From assembly GCF_014655595.1 (NCBI RefSeq), contig NZ_BNBL01000019.1, positions 1-64,000 on the forward strand: DNA of 64,000 bases, in the 5' to 3' direction. The notes beneath the pieces were generated by a model. It was not told the DNA's origin. It did no database searches and worked only from the letters and a program-made list of their open reading frames with translations. The stretch's first letter is position 1. Each line of letters begins with the position of its first letter. Source of the stretch: Streptomyces griseocarneus. GTDB lineage: Bacteria; Actinomycetota; Actinomycetes; Streptomycetales; Streptomycetaceae. Shown piece by piece: positions 43,880 through 52,327 of the stretch. A program made the position numbers and the translations under genes.

Positions 43880-45022
43880 ATGACGGAGACGACAGTCGGC
43901 ATCGGCGGCGCGGCGGAGAGCACCGACATGGTGCTCAACATCGGGCCTCAGCACCCGTCCACCCACGGTGTGCTGCGGCTGCGCCTCGTCCTGGACGGCG
44001 AGCGGGTCCAGCACGCCGAACCGGTCATCGGCTACATGCACCGGGGCGCGGAGAAGCTCTTCGAGGCGCGCGACTACCGGCAGATCATCATGCTCGCCAA
44101 CCGCCACGACTGGCTGTCGGCGTTCTCCAACGAGCTGGGCGTCGTCATCGCCGTCGAGCGGATGCTCGGCATGGAGGTCCCCGAGCGGGCGGTGTGGACG
44201 CGCACGCTCCTGGCCGAGCTGAACCGGGTGCTCAACCACCTGATGTTCCTCGGCTCCTACCCGCTGGAGCTCGGCGGCATCACGCCCGTCTTCCACGCGT
44301 TCCACGAGCGCGAGGAGCTGCAGACGGTGATGGAGGAGGTCTCCGGCGGCCGGATGCACTACATGTTCAACCGCGTGGGCGGCCTCAAGGAGGACCTGCC
44401 CGCCGGCTGGCTCGGCCGGGCCCGGCACGCGGTGGCCCAGGTCCGCTCCCGGATGGACGTCTACGACCGGCTGGTGCTCGGCAACGAGATCTTCCGGGGC
44501 CGTACGCGCGGCGTCGGCGTCCTCTCGCGCGAGGCCGTGCACGCCTACGGGGTCAGCGGGCCGATCGCCCGCGCCTCCGGCGTCGACTTCGACCTGCGCC
44601 GCGACGAGCCGTACCTCGCCTACGGCGAGCTGGGCGACGTCCTGAAGGTCGTCACCCGCGAGGAGGGCGACTGCCTGGCCCGCTTCGAGTGCCTGCTGGA
44701 GCAGACGCACAACGCGCTGGACCTGGCCGACGCCTGCCTGGACCGGATGGCCGACCTCCCGCCCGGCCCGATCAACCAGCGGCTGCCCAAGGTGCTCAAG
44801 GCGCCCGAGGGCTCGACCTACGTGTGGACCGAGAACCCGCTGGGCCTCAACGGCTACTACCTGGTCTCCAAGGGCGACAAGACGCCCTACCGGCTCAAGC
44901 TGCGCTCGGCGTCCTTCAACAACATCCAGGCGCTGACCGAGCTGCTGCCCGGCACGCTCGTCGCCGACATGGTCGCGATCCTGGGCTCGCTGTTCTTCGT
45001 CGTCGGCGACATCGACAAGTAG
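43880..45022 (+). CDS. nuoD: NADH dehydrogenase subunit D homologue (orphan)
   Basis: 380 residues. It matches the 49-kDa/NuoD subunit that helps form the quinone site: [15 protein letters not shown] (about 20-34), [16 protein letters not shown] (51-66) with the conserved R55, [19 protein letters not shown], and the C-terminal GDIDK. No other nuo gene is in the window, so this is a second, stand-alone copy or works with a complex encoded elsewhere. It is translationally close to the MidA methyltransferase gene. Confidence 0.92.
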   Translation: MTETTVGIGGAAESTDMVLNIGPQHPSTHGVLRLRLVLDGERVQHAEPVIGYMHRGAEKLFEARDYRQIIMLANRHDWLSAFSNELGVVIAVERMLGMEVPERAVWTRTLLAELNRVLNHLMFLGSYPLELGGITPVFHAFHEREELQTVMEEVSGGRMHYMFNRVGGLKEDLPAGWLGRARHAVAQVRSRMDVYDRLVLGNEIFRGRTRGVGVLSREAVHAYGVSGPIARASGVDFDLRRDEPYLAYGELGDVLKVVTREEGDCLARFECLLEQTHNALDLADACLDRMADLPPGPINQRLPKVLKAPEGSTYVWTENPLGLNGYYLVSKGDKTPYRLKLRSASFNNIQALTELLPGTLVADMVAILGSLFFVVGDIDK

Positions 45023-45081
45023 ACCGGAAGGCCCCGCAGGCAGGCGCGGACCGGCGCGGACCGGGCCCCGGATACGCCGAA

Positions 45082-45103
45082 GGCCGGCCCGTACGGGCCG
45101 GCC
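45082..45103. terminator. Perfect palindromic terminator
   Basis: GGCCGGCCCG-TA-CGGGCCGGCC, a 10-bp stem palindrome at 45082-45103, between the convergent nuoD and coiled-coil protein genes. Confidence 0.75.
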
Positions 45104-45124
45104 CTGCGAGGCGGGAGCCGCGCG

Positions 45125-46195
45125 CTACGAAATGGCGGTGCGCAGCTCGGCGACGTCTATCTGCTCGGTCTCGTCGTGCGCGGTGAGATCGATGACCTCG
45201 TCCGTCTCGACGGCTTCGACGGACCCGACGGCCCGGACGGCCTGCGCGTCGGCCAGGGCCTCCTCGCCGACGACGTCCGCGAGGTCCTGCTCCTCGACGG
45301 GCTTGGGGGCCGGGGACGCCTTCTTGTTTCCGAAGAAGTCGAAGCCGCCCTGCGCCCGGGACGCCGGGCGCCGCGCGGCGGGCAGCGCCGCACCGGTGCC
45401 GGCCGCGGGAGCGGCGGCCTTCGCGGGGGCGAGGGCCTTGGCGGGCGCGACGGCCTTGGGCGCGGGCAGGGACGCGGGCACGGGCGCCGGGCCGGACGTG
45501 GACGCGGGCTTGAGCTCGGGCCTGAGCCCGGACTTGGGCTCGGGCTTGGACTCGGTCGCCTTCGCCTCCACGGCCTCGGGCTCGGGCTTCGCGGCCGCCC
45601 GCGCGCGCTGCGCGGCGGCGTTGCGCTCGAGGTCCCGCAGCGCGTCGGCGGCCCTGCGGAACGCGGCGGCGCCGGGGGCCGTGCCCTCGGAGCGCGTACC
45701 GGCCGCACCCGCCGCCTCCAGCTCCAGCGCCTTCCCCGGCGCCTTGCCCTTGGCGAGCAGACGGCGGCCCTCCAGCGCGCTGGCGCGCCCGGTCTCGGCG
45801 GCGGCGTAACGGCGCAGCAGGTCGGCGTGTTCGGTACGGAGCCGGGCGAGCTCGGCGCGCTTGCCCCGGAGCTTGGACTCCAGGCGCGTCCGGGCCAGAC
45901 GGGTCTCCTCGAGGTCCGTCTCCAGCTCGGCTATGCGCTCCTCGGTCTTCCACTCCTCGCGCGTACGGGCGGCGGTGAGCTGGGCAACGCGCTTGCCGGC
46001 CGCGCGGTCCCAGCGGCGCGTCAGGACCGAGCCCACGACGGTGGCGGCCGCGGCGGCCACGGCGAGGCCCCGTATGACGACCGTTTCACCCACCACCAGG
46101 GCGCCGGCGGCGCAGACGACTGATGTCGCGGCGACCGTCAACGGTGGAAGAAGCCGGTGCAGGGGTGCGGAATGGCGGTGGCGTCCTCGTGGCAT
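45125..46195 (-). CDS. Coiled-coil membrane protein with Lys/Pro/Ala-rich tail
   Basis: 356 residues from the ATG beginning MPRGRHRHSAPLHRLLPP; a GTG nine codons upstream (46222) has a GGAG site and is an alternative. Two adjacent membrane spans lie at about 20-60 (LTVAATSVVCAAGALVVGE and IRGLAVAAAAATVVGSVL). A coiled coil follows (EEWKTEERIAELETDLEETRLARTRLESKLRGKRAELARLRTEH). Then a repetitive, disordered EPEP/APAKA region leads to an acidic C-terminus. A FDFFG segment sits near 285. Function unknown; a cytoplasmic scaffold is possible. Confidence 0.75.
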   Translation of the reverse strand: MPRGRHRHSAPLHRLLPPLTVAATSVVCAAGALVVGETVVIRGLAVAAAAATVVGSVLTRRWDRAAGKRVAQLTAARTREEWKTEERIAELETDLEETRLARTRLESKLRGKRAELARLRTEHADLLRRYAAAETGRASALEGRRLLAKGKAPGKALELEAAGAAGTRSEGTAPGAAAFRRAADALRDLERNAAAQRARAAAKPEPEAVEAKATESKPEPKSGLRPELKPASTSGPAPVPASLPAPKAVAPAKALAPAKAAAPAAGTGAALPAARRPASRAQGGFDFFGNKKASPAPKPVEEQDLADVVGEEALADAQAVRAVGSVEAVETDEVIDLTAHDETEQIDVAELRTAIS

Positions 46196-46278
46196 GGCCT
46201 GAAACTTACCGTGCGTTGCCACGACCGTGGGACTCCACCACCAAACTGTTCCCTTGATCTTACTTCTCCCCTACGCGA

Positions 46279-47262
46279 TCACTTCGTCAGAAGCCGCTTC
46301 TCCTTGAGGTACTGGGCGGCCACGTCGGCGGGCTTGAGGCGCTGCGCGTCGACCTTCTTGTTGAGTTCGGTGAGATCGGCCGTGGTCAGCACCCGGGTGA
46401 GCTTCCCCAGGGCGTCGGTGATCTTCTGCGAGCCGGCCTTCTCGGCATTCACGACCGGCAGGACGTTGTCGGAGTTCTGGAGCTTCTTGTCGTCCTCGAG
46501 GAGAACGAGTCCGAACTGTTCGAGCGTGGCGTCCGTGGTGGTGGTCAGCAGCAGCTGGTCCTTGCCGTCCTTGACCGCCTGCTTGGCCTGGGTGCTGCCG
46601 ACCTCGAGCGGGTCGATGCCGCTGACCTCGATGCCGTAGGTCTTCTCCAGGCCGGGCTTGCAGAAGGGCCGCTGGGAGCATTCGTCGCCCGCCGCGAGCC
46701 TGACCGGCAGCTTCGCCTTTCCGAGGTCGGAAAGGGTCTTGAGCTGGTGTTCCTTCGCGAACTCGGCCGTCACCGCGAAGGCGTTCTGGTCCACGGCGCG
46801 GCCCGCGTCGAGCACCTTCAGGCCGCGCGGCCCGGCGAGTTTACGGAGGGCGTTCACCGTGGCCTCGGCATCGGCCGAAGCGACCTGGGGGGCGTCCTTG
46901 CCGTTCTGCTTCTTGTTGAGGAATTCGGCCAGGGTCGCGGCGTACTCGGGAACGACGTCGATCTCGCCCTTCTCCAGCTCCGGTTCATAGAGCTCGCGCG
47001 CGTCCGCGGTCTTGATCGACGTGGAATATCCGGCGTCCCTGAGCAGCCGCGCGTATATCTCCGCAAGAATCTTCGATTCCGTGAAAGAAGCGGAGCCGAT
47101 GACCAGGGACTCCTGTCCCGGCTTCGCGGGGCCGCCCGCCCCGCCGCCGGACTTCTCCAGGCTGTCGCCGCCGCACGCGGCGAGGCCCGCCGTCAGGGCG
47201 GTGACGCCGGCCGCCGCCAGCAGGGCGCGTGCGGTCCGCGCCCGGCGCGGGGTCCTGGCCAT
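46279..47262 (-). CDS. Osmoprotectant ABC transporter substrate-binding lipoprotein (OpuC/ProX type)
   Basis: 327 residues from the ATG at 47262, which has GGAG six bases upstream; the ATG at 47274 lacks one. A signal sequence ends in the lipobox LAAC near residue 30, so the protein is lipid-anchored outside. The body matches the glycine betaine/choline-binding OpuAC fold: LVIGSASFTESKILAEIYARLLRDAGYSTSI, ELEKGEIDVVPEYAATLAEFL and VGSTQAKQAVKDGKDQLLLTTT. It is the last gene of a leftward operon with two permeases. Confidence 0.93.
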   Translation of the reverse strand: MARTPRRARTARALLAAAGVTALTAGLAACGGDSLEKSGGGAGGPAKPGQESLVIGSASFTESKILAEIYARLLRDAGYSTSIKTADARELYEPELEKGEIDVVPEYAATLAEFLNKKQNGKDAPQVASADAEATVNALRKLAGPRGLKVLDAGRAVDQNAFAVTAEFAKEHQLKTLSDLGKAKLPVRLAAGDECSQRPFCKPGLEKTYGIEVSGIDPLEVGSTQAKQAVKDGKDQLLLTTTTDATLEQFGLVLLEDDKKLQNSDNVLPVVNAEKAGSQKITDALGKLTRVLTTADLTELNKKVDAQRLKPADVAAQYLKEKRLLTK

Positions 47263-47278
47263 ACGATTCTCCATCCAG

Positions 47279-47971
47279 TCAGGCGGGTCGATCTTGAACA
47301 GCCGTCACATGCCCGCGCATGGGGTCCAGAAACCGCTGCAGCAGCACGAAGGCGCCCTCGACCAGCAGCGCGAGCGCGGCCACCAGCAGCGCGCCGGCCA
47401 CCACCTGCGCGGTGTCGGTGAGCCGGAAGCCGGCCGTGATGATCCGGCCGAGGCCGCCGCCGCCGGGCAGCGCGGCGAGCGTGGTCGTGGCCACCACCTG
47501 CACGGCGGCCGTCCGCACCCCGGTCACGATCAGCGGGAAGGCCAGCGGGAGCTCGACCCGGGCGATCACCTGAGCGCCCGTCATGCCCATCCCCCGCGCG
47601 GCCTCCACCATGTCGCGGTCGACCTCGCGCATCCCCACGTAGGCGTTGGTCAGCAGCGGGGGTATCGCGAAGAGCACCAGCGCGATGACGGTCGGCCAGG
47701 AGCCGTGCGTGCCGAGCGGGCTGAGGAGCAGCAGCACCAGCACCGCGAACGTGGGCACCGCCCGCCCCACGTTGGCGATGTTCACCGCGAGGGCGCCGCC
47801 CTTGCCCAGGTGGCCCAGCACCACGGCGACGGGCAGGGCCACGGCGCATGAGATCAGCAGGCACACCACGGTCAGGAAGAGGTGCTCGCCCAGGCGGTGC
47901 CAGACGCCGTCCGTGCCGCTCCAGTGGGCGGCGGTGGCCAGCCAGTCCCACGTGCGCTCGAGGACTCCCAT
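47279..47971 (-). CDS. Osmoprotectant ABC transporter permease (second)
   Basis: 230 residues with five to six spans (LFLTVVCLLISCAVALPVAVVLG, FAVLVLLLLSPLG, WPTVIALVLFAIPPLLTNAYVG, AGALLVAALALLVEGAFVLL) and the EAA loop VEAARGMGMTGAQVIARVELPLAFPLI. ATG overlaps the stop of the upstream permease (TGATG). It pairs with the first permease to form the channel. Confidence 0.93.
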   Translation of the reverse strand: MGVLERTWDWLATAAHWSGTDGVWHRLGEHLFLTVVCLLISCAVALPVAVVLGHLGKGGALAVNIANVGRAVPTFAVLVLLLLSPLGTHGSWPTVIALVLFAIPPLLTNAYVGMREVDRDMVEAARGMGMTGAQVIARVELPLAFPLIVTGVRTAAVQVVATTTLAALPGGGGLGRIITAGFRLTDTAQVVAGALLVAALALLVEGAFVLLQRFLDPMRGHVTAVQDRPA

Positions 47972-48702
47972 CAGGCCACCGCCTTCTCGGGCCGGCCGGC
48001 CCCGCCGGCCACGGGCTTCCCGGGCTTCGTACGACGCTTGGGCCTCGCCCAGGGCGTCAGCAGCCGCTGCACCAGCAGCAGGGCGAGGTCGGCGACGACC
48101 GCCAGCACCACGCACAGCACCGAAGCGGTCAGCACCTGGGACTTGAAGTAGCTGCGCATGCCCTCGTAGATGAGATTGCCCAGGCCGCCGTACCCGATGA
48201 TGGCCCCCACCGTCGTCAGCGAGACGGTCGAGACCGTGGCGATCCGCAGACCCGCCATCAGGGCGGGCAGGGCGAGGGGCAGTTCCACCGCGAACAGCAG
48301 GCGGACCGGGCCGTATCCCATGCCGCGCGCCGCCTCGCGGGCATCCTGGGGCACCGACGCGAGGCCGGCGAGGATGTTCCGCACGAGGATCGTCAGCGAA
48401 TACAGCACCAGGCCGGTCACCACGACCGCCGCCGACAGCCCGAAGACGGGCACGAGCAGCGAGAACATGGCCAGCGACGGCACGGTGTACAGGATCGTGG
48501 TCGCGCCGAGGACCGGCCCCGCGACGGGCCGCCACCTGCGGGCGAGCAGGGCCAGGGGAAGGGCGACGAGCAGGCCTATGGCGACCGACGCCAGGGTGAT
48601 GCCGATGTGCTGGAGGGTCGCGTCCGTCAGCTCCTGACCGCGCGTGCGCACGTACTCGCCGCAGATCCAGTCATTGGCGATCAAACAATTCCCGTCCGCC
48701 AT
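47971..48702 (-). CDS. Osmoprotectant ABC transporter permease (first)
   Basis: 243 residues from the ATG with GGAGGTGA eight bases upstream; the frame extends to 48861 but without support. Spans include IGITLASVAIGLLVALPLALLA, ILYTVPSLAMFSLLVPVFG, VVVTGLVLYSLTILV and VLTASVLCVVLAVVADLALLLV, with EAA loop REAARGMGYGPVRLLFAVELPLALPAL. It heads the leftward permease-permease-binding protein operon and is divergent from the ATPase gene. Confidence 0.93.
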   Translation of the reverse strand: MADGNCLIANDWICGEYVRTRGQELTDATLQHIGITLASVAIGLLVALPLALLARRWRPVAGPVLGATTILYTVPSLAMFSLLVPVFGLSAAVVVTGLVLYSLTILVRNILAGLASVPQDAREAARGMGYGPVRLLFAVELPLALPALMAGLRIATVSTVSLTTVGAIIGYGGLGNLIYEGMRSYFKSQVLTASVLCVVLAVVADLALLLVQRLLTPWARPKRRTKPGKPVAGGAGRPEKAVA

Positions 48703-48835
48703 CCGTGCCTCACCTCCCCCTCGGCCTTCACGGTCTGTCACTGGCGACCCTAACCCGGGGCACTGACATTCGCCTCCGGCCGTGCACATCCCTGCCACCA
48801 TTGTTCGAGCGGCAGTCCGGCGACAATGGGGAACC
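48703..48835. promoter_or_regulatory. Divergent promoter region of the osmoprotectant importer
   Basis: 133 bases serve both the leftward permease operon and the rightward ATPase gene. A dyad CCATTGT (48798-48804) / ACAATGG (48823-48829) with an 18-base spacer lies just before the ATPase start. TTGTTC and GACAAT inside it could be -35/-10 parts but the spacing (15) is short. Confidence 0.45.
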
Positions 48836-50008
48836 ATGATCCGTTTCGAGCACGTCACCAAGAGCTACGCCGACGGCACCACCGCCGTGGACGACCTGTC
48901 CTTCGAGGTGGCGGAGGGCGAGCTGGTCACGCTCGTCGGACCCTCGGGCTGCGGCAAGACGACCACCATGAAGATGGTCAACCGCCTGATCGAGCCCACC
49001 AGCGGCCGGATCCTCGTCGACGGCGAGGACATCTCCACCGTCGACCCGGTCCAGCTGCGCCGCCGCATCGGCTACGTCATCCAGCAGGTCGGGCTCTTCC
49101 CGCACAAGACGGTGCTCGACAACACCGCGACCGTGCCGCACCTGCTGGGCTGGCAGCGCAAGCGCGCCCGCGCCCGGGCGGCCGAGCTGCTGGACCTCGT
49201 GGGGCTCGACCCGTCCGTCTACGGCGACCGCTACCCCGACCAGCTCTCAGGCGGGCAGCGCCAGCGCGTCGGCGTGGCCCGCGCGCTGGCGGCGGACCCG
49301 CCGGTCCTCCTGATGGACGAGCCCTTCGGTGCGGTCGACCCCGTCGTGCGCGAGCGGCTGCAGAACGAGTTCCTGCGGCTGCAGTCCCAGGTGCGCAAGA
49401 CCGTGCTGTTCGTCACCCACGACATCGAGGAGGCCGTCCGCCTCGGGGACCGCATCGCGGTCTACGGGAACGGGCGCATCGAACAGTTCGACGCTCCGGC
49501 GGCGGTGCTGGGGGCTCCCGCCACGCCGTACGTGGCCGACTTCGTCGGGGCCGACCGGGGCCTGAAGCGGCTGTCGGTGACGCCCATCGAGGCCGGCGAC
49601 CTCGAACAGCCGCCGGTGGTGCGGCTGGACGACCGGCTGTCCACGGTGGCGGAGCGGCTCGCCGAGGAGGGCGCGCGCTGGGCCGTCGTCGTGGACGACT
49701 CGGGGCGGCTGCACGGCTGGGTGTCGGCGGACGCGGTGGCCTCCGCCGATCCCGCCGTCCGGGTGCGGGAGCGGGCCCGGCGCATGGACGCGTGGCTTCC
49801 GCTCGGGGCGTCGCTGAAGAAGGCGTTCAGCACGATGCTGCAGCACGACGCCGGGTGGATCGCCGTGCTGGACGGCGACCAGGCCGATCACTACCTGGGC
49901 GTGCTCACGCCGGCCCGGCTGCACGAGGCGCTGCGGCGCTCCATCGAGGCCGACGCGCGGGGCGGGGCGCGCAGCGAGGTGGACGTGGAGACGGTGCCGG
50001 GGCTGTAG
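48836..50008 (+). CDS. Osmoprotectant ABC transporter ATP-binding protein with CBS domains
   Basis: 390 residues. Walker A GPSGCGKTT, signature LSGGQRQRVGVARAL and Walker B VLLMDEPFGAVDP mark the ATPase; the Q-loop is QQVGLFPHKTV. The C-terminal 150 residues hold a CBS pair (LDDRLSTVAERLAEEGARWAVVVDDSGRLHGWVSADAV and KKAFSTMLQHDAGWIAVLDGDQADHYLGVLT), which in OpuA sense ionic strength. It works with the divergent permeases and binding protein to import glycine betaine, choline or similar solutes. Confidence 0.94.
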   Translation: MIRFEHVTKSYADGTTAVDDLSFEVAEGELVTLVGPSGCGKTTTMKMVNRLIEPTSGRILVDGEDISTVDPVQLRRRIGYVIQQVGLFPHKTVLDNTATVPHLLGWQRKRARARAAELLDLVGLDPSVYGDRYPDQLSGGQRQRVGVARALAADPPVLLMDEPFGAVDPVVRERLQNEFLRLQSQVRKTVLFVTHDIEEAVRLGDRIAVYGNGRIEQFDAPAAVLGAPATPYVADFVGADRGLKRLSVTPIEAGDLEQPPVVRLDDRLSTVAERLAEEGARWAVVVDDSGRLHGWVSADAVASADPAVRVRERARRMDAWLPLGASLKKAFSTMLQHDAGWIAVLDGDQADHYLGVLTPARLHEALRRSIEADARGGARSEVDVETVPGL

Positions 50009-50040
50009 GCGCCCGGCACCGGCTCACGCGCGGGAGGCGT

Positions 50041-50550
50041 TCACGCGCGTGAGGCGTCCGCTCCGCCGTTCTCGTCGTCGTCCTCCGGGAGCTTGCACAC
50101 CCGCTCCATGAAGAAGGCGGCGGCCACGACGCACGCGCCCGCGAGGACGGAGGCACCGGCGTAGATGGCCTGATCCCGCCGGGCGGGGACGTCGAGGCCG
50201 TCGATGAGGAGGAAGACGCCGACGCCGCCGTACATGCCCGCGACCAGGGCGGCGACCAGGGCGCTGGCCTGCCCGAAGACGACCGCACGGGCGGCCAGCA
50301 GCGGGTCGACGCCCTTCGCGCCGGGCCGGCGCTCGCGCTGGGCGCGCAGCCGGGCCCGCAGCGACAGGGCCGTCGCGGCGAGCACGACGGCGATCACCGC
50401 CAGCACGATCGGCGCGGCCACCGGCACGCTCGGGAGCGTGCCGAAGGAGTCCCACAGCCGGGCCCCGGCCCACGACAGCACCCCGGCCACGGCGAACAGC
50501 CCGACCAGCACCCCGATCCGAAGTTGCTTCACCGAGCCGTCGCCCCTCAT
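50041..50550 (-). CDS. DUF3180 membrane protein
   Basis: 169 residues with four spans (LRIGVLVGLFAVAGVLSWAGARLW, VPVAAPIVLAVIAVVLAATALSL, FGQASALVAALVAGMYGGVGVFLLID, AIYAGASVLAGACVVAAAFFM). This matches DUF3180, often the last gene of actinobacterial folate clusters, with unknown role. The ATG has GGGAG upstream; a GTG at 50532 is an alternative start. It follows folK by 36 bases. Confidence 0.88.
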   Translation of the reverse strand: MRGDGSVKQLRIGVLVGLFAVAGVLSWAGARLWDSFGTLPSVPVAAPIVLAVIAVVLAATALSLRARLRAQRERRPGAKGVDPLLAARAVVFGQASALVAALVAGMYGGVGVFLLIDGLDVPARRDQAIYAGASVLAGACVVAAAFFMERVCKLPEDDDENGGADASRA

Positions 50551-50586
50551 CGTCGTTCTCCCTCGACCACTACACCCGCCGAACGG

Positions 50587-51180
50587 CTACTCCGGCAGTC
50601 GGAGTTCCAGGTCGGCACGGGGTTCGACCCCGGCACTGCCGATCTCGGCCAGCAGCTCCACCACCGGACCCCGGCCCGGAACCTCGGCCTCCGGGTCCAC
50701 GTCGTACCACGGCACGAGCACGAAGGCGCGCTCGTGCGCCCTCGGGTGCGGCAGCATCAGGGTGGGGTCGTCGGAGACGACGTCCTGGTACGTGACGATG
50801 TCCACATCCAGCGTGCGCGCGCCCCAGCGGCGCTCCCGCACCCGCTCGAAGGCCTCCTCGATCGCGTGACCGCGCTCGAGCAGGGAGTCCGGCGGAAGGG
50901 TGGTCTTCACCAGCACCACCGCGTTGAAGTACGACGGCTGGGTGCCCGGCTCGACGCCCCAGGGCTCGGTCTCGTACACCGGGGAGACGGCCTTGACCCG
51001 CAGGCCGGGCGTGTCCTCCAGCGCGTCGATCGCGCCCTGGAGGATCTCCAGGCGGTTGCCCAGGTTGCTGCCGATGGAGATCACGGCGCGTTTGGGGTTG
51101 CTCAGCGTCACATCGGCGGCGTCCACCCGCTCCACCACGGAGGCGGGCACCGGCTGCACGGTCGGGTCGCTGCTGCTCAT
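50587..51180 (-). CDS. folK: 2-amino-4-hydroxy-6-hydroxymethyldihydropteridine pyrophosphokinase
   Basis: 197 residues. It transfers pyrophosphate from ATP to the pterin. Motifs: AVISIGSNLGNRLEILQGAIDAL, VSPVYETEPWGVEPGTQPSYFNAVV and RRWGARTLDVDIVTY with LPHPRAHERAFVLVPW. A 28-residue N-terminal extension precedes the domain. The ATG overlaps the folB stop (ATGA). Confidence 0.96.
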   Translation of the reverse strand: MSSSDPTVQPVPASVVERVDAADVTLSNPKRAVISIGSNLGNRLEILQGAIDALEDTPGLRVKAVSPVYETEPWGVEPGTQPSYFNAVVLVKTTLPPDSLLERGHAIEEAFERVRERRWGARTLDVDIVTYQDVVSDDPTLMLPHPRAHERAFVLVPWYDVDPEAEVPGRGPVVELLAEIGSAGVEPRADLELRLPE

Positions 51181-51536
51181 ACTCGGCTCCGGGTGATCGT
51201 GATGGTCACGTCGTCGAACGGCACGGTGATCGGCGCGTCGGGCTTGTGCACGACGACCTCGACCTCCCGCACCGGATCATGCTTGAGGCATTGCTCGGCG
51301 ATCCGCTCGGCGAGCGTCTCGATGAGGTCCACCGGCTCGCCCTCGACGATGCCGACGACCTCCTCCGCCACGATGCCGTAGTGCACGGTCTTCGCGAGGT
51401 CGTCGTCGGCCGCGGCAGCCCGCGTGTCCAGGCTCAGCACCAGGTCCACGATGAAGGTCTGGCCCTCCTCGCGTTCCCGGGGGAACACCCCGTGGTGCCC
51501 GCGAGCCTTCAAGCCGCGCAGCGCGACACGATCCAC
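51177..51536 (-). CDS. folB: Dihydroneopterin aldolase
   Basis: 119 residues from the GTG beginning VDRVALRGLKARGHHGVFPRER, with AGGAG eight bases upstream. It cleaves dihydroneopterin to the hydroxymethylpterin used by FolK. Conserved parts: GHHGVFPREREEGQTFIVDLVL and the lysine in VVVHKPDAPI. Stop overlaps folK. Confidence 0.96.
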   Translation of the reverse strand: MDRVALRGLKARGHHGVFPREREEGQTFIVDLVLSLDTRAAAADDDLAKTVHYGIVAEEVVGIVEGEPVDLIETLAERIAEQCLKHDPVREVEVVVHKPDAPITVPFDDVTITITRSRV

Positions 51537-51844
51537 ACGAATCACTCCTGCTGGTTGTCGGTAAGGGCCGGTACGGGAGCACACCGGCCATGGCCGGCGC
51601 GGCGCCCGGACCCGGTCCCGGACCGGGTCGCCCACATTCGAATCTACCTGCGGGCACCGACAGTGCCCGTCCACGGGTGCTATGGACAAAGGACGCCGAG
51701 GGTGCTAGCCGGCTCCCGCCGCGCTTACCCGGAGCTCCGCGATCCACCCCTACCCGGGCAGCAAGCAGCTCGAACGAGTGGTCACATACCCTTCACGCTG
51801 ACGTGTCGTACCCGCCCGTCACCCCATCGGCCCAGCCCGCCGGC
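51537..51844. other. Intergenic region between folB and the NTF2-like gene
   Basis: No gene seen. It contains a hairpin ACCCGGT (51610-51616) / ACCGGGT (51622-51628) and GGCCGG/CCGGCC repeats near 51566-51596. It may carry a separate promoter for folB-folK-DUF3180. No clear -35/-10 pair. Confidence 0.4.
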
Positions 51845-52327
51845 TCAGCCCGCGGGCTCCGTCGGCCCGGAGTCCTCGTCCTCCTCGTCCTCCTCCTCGC
51901 GCCCCGCCAGCACCGGCGACCCGTGGTGCGACCAGACCTTCCACTCGTCGCCGGCCCGCCGGAAGACGTTGGTGGCCACGACCAGCTGGCCCACCAGCGG
52001 GCCCAGCTCGCCCTCGTTCTCCGCCGGGGCGCCGCTGAGGATGTTCTCCGTGCAGGTCACCAGGGCGGTGTCGCCGGAGACGGACACCTCGACGTCGGTG
52101 AGGAAGAACTGGATGTAGTCCGTGCTGGCCATGATCAGGGCGTACGAGCGCAGCACCTCGTTCCGCCCGCGCAGCACCGGCCAGCCGGGGTGCACGCACG
52201 AGACGTCGGTGCGGGGGTCGTTCAGCCACAGCCGGTCCATCGCCGCGGTGTCCCCGCGCTCCACCGCCTCGTACAGGGCGGTGTTCGCCAGCTCGACCCG
52301 CTCGCTGTCCGTACGGGCGGCGCTCAC
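51845..52327 (-). CDS. NTF2/SnoaL-like protein in the folate cluster
   Basis: 160 residues from a GTG. The NTF2-like fold is suggested by ANTALYEAVERGDTAAMDRLWLNDPRTDVSCVHPGWPVLRGRNEVLRSYALIM and the later VVATNVFRRAGDEWKVWSHHGSPV. The C-terminus is very acidic (EEEDEEDEDSG). It overlaps folP by four bases (GTGA), so it is made with dihydropteroate synthase. No catalytic role is known; it may bind a pterin or assist FolP. Confidence 0.8.
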   Translation of the reverse strand: MSAARTDSERVELANTALYEAVERGDTAAMDRLWLNDPRTDVSCVHPGWPVLRGRNEVLRSYALIMASTDYIQFFLTDVEVSVSGDTALVTCTENILSGAPAENEGELGPLVGQLVVATNVFRRAGDEWKVWSHHGSPVLAGREEEDEEDEDSGPTEPAG

